A stretch of DNA of 64,000 bases from Batillaria attramentaria (taxonomy: Eukaryota > Mollusca > Gastropoda > Batillariidae): contig JACVVK020000143.1 in the NCBI GenBank assembly GCA_018292915.2, positions 1,160,001 to 1,224,000 on the forward strand. Direction: 5' to 3'. Numbering within the stretch: position 1 is the first letter of the stretch; every line of letters starts with the position of its first letter. Positions 56,123 through 64,000 of the stretch are shown here, one piece after another. Under the pieces are notes generated by a model, which did not search any database, was not told where the DNA came from, and saw only the letters and a list, made by a program, of their open reading frames with translations. A program made the position numbers and the translations under genes.

Positions 56123-57374
56123 CACACACACACACACTGTCTATTTGCACCCACTCTTACATCCAATTTCTCAGGTGCAGCGATATCAAACGACTCATGA
56201 TACACACAAATCAAATCAACAGAAGTGAACTTGAAAAGCTTGACGAAAGAGAGAGGTCTCCACATGGGAACGTTCTGATGAAGGCAACACGCTTGCTGGA
56301 ATATCACAGGCATGAAGGTTATGTTGCTTTGGTTACGTACCACAGATGCAAATTTGGAGGAAAACGCTATATACATGTATATATTCCTCTTACACATAAC
56401 GTTGCAGATGACACCCTAGAAATGCTTTCAAATTCACTAAAAAAAAAAAAAAATCACAAAAATCCGGCAGCCAAGGACTCATGTGTAAAGTAAATTTCAA
56501 CAAATTCCAAAATTCTGTTTTTGGCAATGTTGGCAGCGACCACATACCCCCTCATTCCTCGGTCGTCTGCTGGCTCCTGTGCGGCCAGCCGCACATGAAT
56601 ACAAATAGTCCACAGGCCAGCCTCATTTTCCCCTAATTTTACTAGTACCTGGCATGAAACTTGTTTACAAAGCCAACAAAAAGCATTAGACTGCCAGTTT
56701 TTACTCTGCAAACAAATTTTAAAAGGGGCAAAATTTTCTACTATACATTGTATTCAGCGTAGTCGTTACTACATGACGCGGAAGCTGTTAGTGGTCTGTA
56801 ACCTGTAAATTAGGGTTGCCATAGAGGATCAGAAGGCGTGGCTACGGGCCCGTGCGACACATGCTAATTAGCATGACTCGTAGCCACGCCCACGTACCTA
56901 CTCAGGGGTCAGGACCCCCTACTCCGACAGAAAGCGCCCTAAGTTTGAACGACCGGCATGACGGTACAGAGGTGATAATATTGGTGCCACTTTTATGCAA
57001 GTTCACAGGCCACATTCTCCTTCGCATCGCGTGTATGTTGGCAGGTTTTCCCTGCAGATTCTCAAAGAAAGCAAGAAAATGTTGCCACGAGTGTTTATGA
57101 GAGCAGACGACACTGCACCGCGCATCGTACAAACTTGAACAGAACTTCGATGAGGGTGACACAGATCCAATTTCCAGTACAATCATTTGATACGAGTGTC
57201 AAACTGCGTTAAGGTACTCAGACAGATAAATCTGAAGAAAAATATCGACTCTGTTTTGACATATTTGCAACAGCAAATAAATGAACAATTAGATTTTGCA
57301 AACTACACTCATTCTCCTATGGAGAACAGCGCCTTATCTCCGTTTAACATTGCCTGCTTTCCAGCATTGTGTAC

Positions 57375-57681
57375 CTGATGAGCGGCACGAGACTGGCGCC
57401 CTCTACACATGTCTGCACGTTGGACGAGTCCAGTGGGCACATGGCGGGAACACTCAGCCCCGCCAACTCCGTCAGTGTGGGGAACATATCCACCAGTTCT
57501 ATAGGCCGATTTGTGGAGGGCGTGGTGCCGTAATCTTGCGGCGTGTAGTTGAAGAGGTCGATGGACTGGAAGCCGTCGTTGTTGTCGGTGACTCCCGGCA
57601 CGCGCAGCAGGAAAGGGATACGGACGGATGTCTCGTAGTTGTTGTGTTTCGTCCACTGGCCGTTCTCACCCAGCTGGAAAC
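57375..57681 (-). CDS. Gene 2 sulfatase exon S7
   Basis: This 307-base exon is parallel to 4507-4813 and nearly identical to it (LSVPAMC in place of LSVPDMC). It carries GFQLGENGQWTKHNN and IELVDMFPTLTELAGL. Splice sites and phases are the same as in gene 1. Confidence 0.88.
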
Positions 57682-58847
57682 CTGCACACCACGGGCAGGT
57701 AAGTCCTCCAGTAAGATGAAAAACAAACGGTCTTTATGTCGCGGCGGGGACTCTTAATGCACAGGTTGTGAGTTCCAATTTCGGATGGGAGGCAGACAGT
57801 TGTGCTGGCTTTTCCCTCGTTGCTCAGTCTTTGATTTCGTCTTAGGACGTTAAACACCCAAACAGCCAACCCTCCAAATACGACAGGGCGGAATCAACAG
57901 TGTTTAGCAAAACTAGGTGCGCCGTAGGTATCTTTAACATACGCAGTCACAGCCTTTGCATTCCCGACGTCTGAAAAATAGCCAAGGTAGTTCACCCTCT
58001 CCAGAACTAAGGACCGTAGGCCTAGTATAGACCCCAACAAGTTTAGACCCACTTCTCTGTTGTCAGATTTATCCAAACCCATCGAAAGCCACGCCCACAA
58101 ACGCTTGAAAACCCCATCTCCTTCATCCCTTACAGACAACTTCCGCACCCAGGCACTCTTGCCACACAGCCTCAGCTAAAGGTGGGTGGATGGGTGTTTG
58201 GGAGTTTAACGTCCTTTCCCACCAAGTATGGGTGGGCCAGCACAAATAATTGGCCAACGCCAGGATTCGAACTCACGACCCGAGCATTGAAAGTGCATCA
58301 CTCTACCATTCAGCTGTCCTGCCTACGGCCTTAGTTGATTTACTTACCACTTGAATTACACCTGCAGTTCACAGTTAACAGATGACGCGTGCTGTCTTTT
58401 TGGAGGTTACTAAAGCTTTCGATTTAGTGAAACACAGCCTGTTACTGATGGAACTAATTTCCTAGTATCACGACAGAAATCTAAGATTTCTCAAATTATT
58501 TTGAAATAACAGATGCCAGTAATTAAGTATTCTAGAATGGCGAAACCCTTTAAGTGGGGGGTGGGGGTGGGGAGATTATTCATGGCGTAACCCAAGGATC
58601 CATTCTTGGCTCTCTTCTAGTGTATTTCTTGACCATTGACCTTCCTTTTATTTCAAACCACGCACTTTCTGCGCGTCTTTGACTATTAACATAATTGGAG
58701 TGTGTTTTTGTGAACTGTGTGGGTTACGGAAAGTCATAACTCACACTTTCGCTCTCTGATTCCCTACCATTTTCCTTACGTAAAGCACTCCAAGTTAACT
58801 CATTGAAAATTTACACTGGCGAGTGGTGTAAAAATCAATAAATTGTT

Positions 58848-59085
58848 ACGTGTGGAGTGGCATTGTTACGCGTGGAGTGGATTGTTGCGCGTGGAGTGGA
58901 TTGTAACGCGTGGAGTGGCATTGTTACGCGTGGAGTGGCATTGTTACGCGTGGAGTGGCATTGTTGCGCGTGGAGTGGCACTGTTGCGCGTGGAGTGGCA
59001 TTGTTGCGCGTGGAGTGGATTGTTGCGCGTGGAGTGGATTGTTGCGCGTGGAGTGGATTGTTACGCGTGGAGTGGCATTGTTACG
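58848..59085. repeat. 19/20-bp minisatellite beside the S6 donor of gene 2
   Basis: About 12-13 units of cgcgtggagtggcattgtta or the 19-bp form. In the left duplicate (5855-5885) only about two degenerate units exist. The array produces overlapping open frames in three frames, which I reject as coding. Confidence 0.92.
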
Positions 59086-59147
59086 ACGTTAGGTCGAGCA
59101 TACAGGTCAGTGTCCGATTTTAAAAAAGACAAGGTACAGTTGTCTAC

Positions 59148-59274
59148 CGTGATCACTGAAGAATACGATGATGGTGTTGCTTGCCAGCCCGTTGTCGTTG
59201 AGTCCTTGCAGAACTTTACCGACCATGGCGTCAATGTAACTTGTAGCGGCAGCGTAACCACGACGTAGTTCATA
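59148..59274 (-). CDS. Gene 2 sulfatase exon S6 (SDH motif)
   Basis: This 127-base exon ends FFSDHG and is apparently identical in protein to gene 1 exon 5943-6069. A 19/20-bp minisatellite lies about 60 bases beyond its donor and is expanded here relative to gene 1. Confidence 0.86.
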
Positions 59275-59547
59275 CTGTAGACATTAGACATTATACAAGT
59301 TTAGTCACCAGCTCATACTGTCACAGCACACACGTCAGACTGAAGCACACAGTCTGTACAAGAGCGACATAAAATAGAGGCGGCGACAAAGCAGTAAAAC
59401 TACGACAAACCCCGGGGCCGATGATGAAGACAATGAAGGTGCTTGCGGGGCACTGTCATATATATATATATAGGAATGCATACATGTAGGAACGAAAACA
59501 AACAAACAAACTTTTTTTTGTATTTTCATAAACTTTTATGCTGCTTC

Positions 59548-59628
<81 letters not shown>

Positions 59629-59691
59629 CGCCATGGTTTGAAGTGAAAGTACTAAAATAAACATTGCGAATGCGAATGCGTGAGATGTGAC

Positions 59692-59858
59692 CTGTTTAGC
59701 ATCGGCAATCCTGTAGTTGTTCTCCGCGTTCAGATTGAGGGCAGCGATGTCGCCGTAGTTCTGCAACTCTCCAAAATTAGTCCAGACAATTCCAGGCAGG
59801 TTGGTGTTGAGATCTCTGTTCACAGCTAACGGGATGTCCATTGGGTTTGGGTAGAGGT
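59692..59858 (-). CDS. Gene 2 sulfatase exon S5
   Basis: This 167-base exon is the counterpart of 6430-6596, with changes such as RDLNTNLPGIVWTNFGELQN. Reading frame, splice sites and phase are intact. Confidence 0.83.
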
Positions 59859-60238
59859 CTAAAACACGCAGGACACATGCCAGCGCATAAACACGCAGTA
59901 AAGAACTGACGAAGGCAATACTTCTAACCACTTATCTATAGCCTTTGCAAAAGATAGTGTCATCATGACTAAAGCCTTTACACACACGTGGTAAAATAGT
60001 CTAAGGACTGAGTTTACCAGAGGGGTCAAATACTGAGATCTTTTTACCGGAATTGACGTAATATGGCCATGTATGTAACATTAAAGAAAAGGGGATTTTA
60101 GACCTCAGCAGCACACAACCTCTTAATACCTGTTAAGTTTTCCTTTAAAATTATTGAAAATTAGAATTCAGGTAAAATTTATGATGAAAAGTCTCCATAA
60201 TGTTTTGGACAGACTAAATAGACAGAATAGATGTTTAC

Positions 60239-60428
60239 CCATGTATTCTTCGGGGAACAAGAAAGGCAGGTGAGGTTTCTTGAAGCCGACGGCGAGAAAG
60301 AAGGGCTGGTGGCTTTGGTCTTGAGCGTAGTCTGCCAGTTTGGCCACGGCGGCTTCAGCGATACGAGTGTCTTGGAGTTGAAGACCGGTTCCAGCCTCCT
60401 CCACAGGCCGAACCGCTAATGCTTTTAT
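60239..60428 (-). CDS. Gene 2 sulfatase exon S4
   Basis: This 190-base exon is nine bases longer than its gene 1 counterpart. It has VRPVEEAGTGLQLQDTRIAE where gene 1 has VRPVEETGGVLQDTRIAD, and ADYAQDQSHQPFFLAVGFKK where gene 1 has QEYAQNPDQPFFLAVGFLK. It is more diverged than the other exons. The start is set by a weak TAAAG acceptor in the same phase as gene 1. Confidence 0.8.
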
Positions 60429-60999
60429 CTTTACCATAGATAGAAATAGCAATGGTGTAGTGCGCGTGGGGCTGCTGTCGCAAGCGATTTTCGGCGACAA
60501 CTTTTTATGGAGCTACTTTCGTATACCTATCAAAGAGGAAACGTTATTCCTGGACTGTTGACGGCAGAAAGTGTTCTTTGTCTTTCCAGTTTTGTTTGGC
60601 GTCAGTGGAACAAGCCCAAACCGACATTTTTGCTACTTCTTCCTGAAACTCGATGACTAAAAGAATAGTTTGACGTCATTCATTGATAAATCCTTTCCTA
60701 CGTTTTCCTACTTTTTCATGAAGGTTTAGGTCAGGTTATTAAAGTAGATTACCTTTGACGTCATTACTTGGGGCCTAAGGAAGGGGGGGGGGGGGGGGGC
60801 TATTTTAATATCTTTTAGATACATTACATCTTTCCAGCTCAAAATTTCACACAAATTTTCAATGATGCCGATCTTGTCACGCTTTTCAAATTAATTTCAA
60901 TGGCTGAATAAAAGTTCGATCAGTAGACTTTGATCACTTATTTTGCCAAAATATTGACATACATACATTACATAGTCGTGTTTCAGTTAGACCACTAGG

Positions 61000-61252
61000 C
61001 AGCGCACTGAATATAATGGTTGCTGGTACCGTGCGGAACAGCCCCTCAAACCCCGGAACACATTCTGCAGTCCTGCCCCCTTTTCAAAGAAGCAAGGACA
61101 CAACACTGGCCGAACGGAGCCACACTGGCAGAGAAACTCTGGGGCAGCAAAACAGACCTCTTGAAGACCACTGCTTATATAAAGACCACAAACTTAATCA
61201 TCTGAGGCGGAGTCCAGAACAAGGATCGCAGAAGAAGAAGAAGAAGAAGCTG
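61000..61252 (+). pseudogene. LINE C-terminal fragment
   Basis: The plus strand codes for PCGTAPQTPEHILQSCPLFK and WPNGATLAEKLWGSK, then a stop and a (GAA)n tail. The C.CG....T.EH.L..CP pattern is the usual zinc-knuckle end of several LINE ORFs. It is present only in the right duplicate. Confidence 0.6.
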
Positions 61253-61624
61253 GTACCGTGTGGTTGTGCTCTAAGTCGCCGGCTGTCTCAAAGTTGAAGA
61301 GAAAATTGCCAGTACAGACGTCATTACGATGACAAACCGCCACTACCCACAGTGTGTGAACATTGAATGAAGCAATATATCATGCAATGCGCCGCCAAGT
61401 TAAATGCAGATAGCAACCGCTCACAGTTAGAACTTATAGCATTGTGAAATCCTGCGAAACTAGACCAGACTGCACTGACAAGGTACAAACTATCCACGCT
61501 TGCTCACTTCTCCTTGGTCAGTCCCCCTCAAACCTTTATGCCTTTCACGCAAACAAACACAAACAATTCACAGTCTTTCAAACACGCGAAAACCGGGCAC
61601 CAAACTGTTGTTTTGTAAACTCAC

Positions 61625-61710
61625 ATCACTGATTTTCAGCGTAGGGTAGTTCCTGTTCAGAGGTGTCGACCAGCTGAAGGGATAGTCCTCAGAGTTTCCA
61701 CTGCTACTTC
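61625..61710 (-). CDS. Gene 2 sulfatase exon S3
   Basis: This 86-base exon codes for SSGNSEDYPFSWSTPLNR and then NYPTLKISD. The acceptor is TTACAG and the donor GTGAGT. It is clearly diverged from gene 1 (D-Y-P-Y-S-W-S-T-P-L-D-R), so the 5' half of the duplicated block is older or faster-evolving than the 3' half. Confidence 0.78.
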
Positions 61711-61825
61711 CTGTAACATGTAACAACAGGAGTAACACGTAACGGCTAGATGCTGTAACATGAAACCACCAGATCCTGCAACATGCCACCAGTGTATTCT
61801 GTAACATGATGTAGCCACTTAATGT

Positions 61826-62237
61826 TGCTTGGGTGGTTAGTTGGGGGGAGGAGGGGGTTCAGGTCCTTTTTCACCAAATACGGGTGATGTCAAAGCGCGA
61901 CAACTAGGAAAAAGCCAGCATAAATATACCTGATGACAGGATAATTAGTTACAGTTGAATTTCATAAAACACTTCACTTGGAGAGAGGAAGGAAACCGCT
62001 TTGACCACAGAAACTGATTTCAGAATGCAGAGTTGCACAGACCTCCTCGGGATCTTATCACATCTTACTGCGGGTTTTAGGAGGGAACTGCTTACTACAG
62101 TATCAGTACATGTGGACTGATGCTGGTGTGAAATATAATAATAATATACAAATATCTGGATGCCAGCTGGGATTCGAACTCACGACCCGATCACTGGAAG
62201 TCTAATGCGGCTCTACCACTCAACTCTCCCGACTCGC
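61826..62237 (-). mobile_element. SINE family 2-like copy, degenerate
   Basis: The tRNA-like head lies at 62160-62237 (complement of gagttgagtggtagagccgc, with gattcgaactcacgacccga). The SINE-2 tail (caggtcctttttcaccaaat) lies at 61860. Intervening sequence is unrecognised. Confidence 0.5.
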
Positions 62238-62244
62238 CAGTAGA

Positions 62245-62505
62245 CACTAGCAACATAATGTCCCCGTCAATCTCTTACATGCATTGACCCTCGGGGCTTC
62301 TCGCCTCGTACTTCTTTCCCCTCTGCTTTGGATATGTTCAGCCCACAAAATTGAATTAAAAAACCGTGCAGTTCTAATATTTCGAAGCTTAAATTGCTGA
62401 GTTGGCCTTTCGCAACTCGTCATTGTTATGTGTTCATGTCCAGTGTCTGAGCGTGGGTGTTGGGTTGAGCTCGCGGGGCTTGGAGCCAAATGGTTGGGAC
62501 AAAGC
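62245..62505 (-). mobile_element. SINE family 3 fragment, degenerate
   Basis: It shares ctgctttggatatgttcagcccacaaaattg and gttcatgtccagtgtctgagcgtg-like stretches in complement with the family at 50110-50522. No head is present. Confidence 0.4.
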
Positions 62506-62539
62506 ACCTATATTGATGCAATTATTAATATGATGATTA

Positions 62540-62782
62540 TATCCTGTACATAATTTCCTAACAACTTCGTTCTGCTGCTGACACTCGGAAACTCCGTGTC
62601 CCTCATGTCAAGACAAAGACCTTTGGTCAGCGTAGTTATTCATACCAGGGTCCGACTTGTTGGAATGATCTCCCAGTCTCGATCAGATATGCAGACACAA
62701 AACTATCTTTCAAAACAAATTTGAAAACCCACCTCTTCACAGCCTTCAACCAATAACTGTTGCCACATCTTCATTTTGCTGG

Positions 62783-62837
<55 letters not shown>

Positions 62838-62906
62838 CCAGGGGCAGCCCGTGTATGATGCTGCACATCATGTGTTTTTAGTTAAATGTGTGGAGACATG
62901 TCGTGT

Positions 62907-62948
<42 letters not shown>

Positions 62949-63018
62949 GCCAGGGGCAGCCCGTGTATGATGCTGCACATCATGTGTTTTTAGTTAAATG
63001 TGTGGAGACATGTCGTGT

Positions 63019-63063
<45 letters not shown>

Positions 63064-63256
63064 CCAGTGGCAGCCCGTGTATGATGCTGCACATCATGTG
63101 TTTTTAGTTAAATGTATGTGTGGAGGCATGTCGTGTGTGTTTCTGGGTGAGTGAGTGTGTGTTCTCTGTAAGGCGCCCTGAGCTCCCGCGAGAGGGAGGG
63201 CGTCTTTTAAGTACTCATTTTATTATTATTATTTATTATTATTATTATTATTATTA
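62540..63256 (+). mobile_element. CR1/L2-type LINE 3' end with internal tandem units
   Basis: The plus strand codes for DTRKLRVPHVKTKTFGQRSY, then CWNDLPVSIRYADTKLSFKT and [12 protein letters not shown] with a stop. The 3' UTR contains three units of about 112 bp ((GT)n followed by gagccaggggcagcccgtgt) at 62785-63120. It ends ggcgccctgagctcc...(ATT)n at 63256, 28 bases from exon S2. It is absent from the left duplicate. Confidence 0.72.
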
Positions 63257-63283
63257 CGACCACCGGTGGTCAAGTACTCGTAC

Positions 63284-63461
63284 CGCTGTGATAGATTTTC
63301 CCAACTCCTTCAGTCCAGTAACCGTTGTCCATGAAGTACTGGGAGACGGTAGTGAAGTTACCGCCGACCGTTCTCCAGTAGTCCACGAGATTCATGACGC
63401 GTGTCGAGTCAGATCTCCGCCCGGTCATGAAGGACGCACGGCTTGGGCCACAGATGGCGTG
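63284..63461 (-). CDS. Gene 2 sulfatase exon S2 (formylglycine site)
   Basis: This 178-base exon begins HAICGPSRASFMTGRR and ends VGKIYHSG. The formylglycine Cys is retained. Upstream exons (the DD-containing exon, and any modules) lie to the right of the window. A LINE 3' end with an (ATT)n tail stops about 25 bases beyond its donor. Confidence 0.87.
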
Positions 63462-63536
63462 CTGACACATAACACACCACGTGATGAGTACGCGGCTGGT
63501 TGACAACATCACAACATGCAAGACGTACATGACAGG

Positions 63537-63603
<67 letters not shown>

Positions 63604-63609
63604 CGCTAG

Positions 63610-63725
63610 AATAATACTAATAATAATAATACACATTTATTTATATAGCGCTGTAACCTACTTATAAGGCAGTTCTAAGCGCTGAAAGTACAGTTAAAGG
63701 TACAGATAAAAGTCAAGACAGGAAT
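63610..63725 (-). mobile_element. CR1/L2-type tail fragment
   Basis: It contains the complement of a GCGCTATATAAATAAATGTG...(ATT)n 3' tail (63612-63655) and a short piece of body. Confidence 0.5.
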
Positions 63726-63747
63726 GTATCATTCTTCCGTGTAAAAG

Positions 63748-64000
63748 GGCAGTCGGTGGTCTAGTGGTTAAGACTTAGTCACTAACGCGAGAGGTCGAGT
63801 TCGAATCCCACTCGGGGCAAAGAATTTTTCATTCTCATACGTGGCACCGTTCATTTGGGCCGATCGTCGGGGATTCTCTCCGGGTACTCTCTCCGGGGAT
63901 TCTCTCCGCCCCCCCCCCCCCCCCCCCCCCCCCCCGATTTAGAAATGCTCGGCCCACAATATTCGAAAATAAATGCAATTGTAAATTCCAAAACTTACAT
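63748..64000 (+). mobile_element. SINE family 3 copy, running off the window
   Basis: The head gggcagtcggtggtctagtg gttaag and the B-box gagttcgaatcccactcggg are followed by the family body (ggcaccgttcatttgggccg atcg). A poly(C) run lies at 63908-63935. The copy continues to the right edge. Confidence 0.75.

Larger units (their letters stand above)
54502..63640. repeat. Right copy of the direct segmental duplication
   Basis: This is the partner of 1-9240. It lacks the SINE and LINE insertions of the left copy. It has its own additions: the expanded 19/20-bp array at 58848-59085, a LINE tail at 61000-61250 and a LINE fragment at 62540-63256. The segment between exons S4 and S3 (60430-61625) shares little with the left copy. 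Confidence 0.85.

Noticed and set aside
58843..59268. Frame with RVEWHCYAWSG repeats
   Set aside because: Translation of the 19/20-bp minisatellite on the non-coding strand. It overlaps sulfatase exon S6.

Overview
The window looks like an intron-rich, repeat-dense genome of a marine invertebrate, most likely a gastropod mollusc. The reasons are spliced genes with GT-AG introns, very long (CA)n, (GA)n and (AT)n microsatellites, tRNA-derived SINEs, several LINE groups, mariner, P and piggyBac-like DNA transposons, a Ty3/gypsy-type element, and dispersed pearl/HINE-like elements with tandem cores. The species cannot be named from the sequence.

The only host genes I can support are two tandem, same-strand (minus) copies of an iduronate-2-sulfatase-like gene. 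Gene 1 runs leftwards from a TATA promoter near 31085. It has a short non-coding exon (31046), a signal-peptide exon (28146-28215), a two-exon module of about 131 residues that occurs twice (25054-24825 + 22546-22384, then 18273-18044 + 17795-17633), and eight sulfatase exons (9620 down to 1747). Its last exon lies left of the window. Every junction is phase-compatible, so I infer one secreted, roughly 810-residue protein: signal peptide, module, module, sulfatase. Gene 2 is a paralogue on the right: eight sulfatase exons from 63461 to the stop codon at 53891. Its 5' part lies right of the window. The segments 1-9240 and 54502-63640 are a direct segmental duplication. Insertions present in only one copy (SINE near 841-1368, LINE 2846-3787, LINE 62540-63256) postdate the duplication or were lost from the other copy.

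Layout: 1-9.6 kb, sulfatase exons of gene 1 with a 47-bp minisatellite (7.95-8.93 kb). 9.6-17.6 kb, one large intron holding a long LINE (10.2-13.3 kb) and a 54-bp repeat array split by a SINE that itself carries a solo LTR. 17.6-25.1 kb, the duplicated module exons, truncated LINEs, a pearl/HINE-like element and a 2-kb array of a 51-bp intronic repeat. 25.1-28.1 kb, another LINE. 28.1-31.1 kb, the 5' end of gene 1. 31.3-35.5 kb, a Rex1-like LINE entangled with a TTAA-flanked piggyBac-like foldback element. 35.7-40.2 kb, a decayed P-type transposon containing a foldback element that contains an almost intact mariner. 41-46 kb, a 132-bp hairpin element and the 3' part of an LTR retrotransposon with integrase placed before reverse transcriptase (Gmr1-like order). 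46-53.8 kb, a 30-bp minisatellite, two more pearl/HINE-like elements and SINEs. 53.9-63.5 kb, gene 2. 63.6-64 kb, LINE tail and SINE.

The inferred domain fusion in gene 1 is the strongest candidate for undescribed biology. The INT-RT-RH retrotransposon, the LINE family associated with (TC)n tracts, the acceptor-derived minisatellite and the nested transposons are the next most interesting. All exon models are by eye. No alignment, splice prediction or database search was run.
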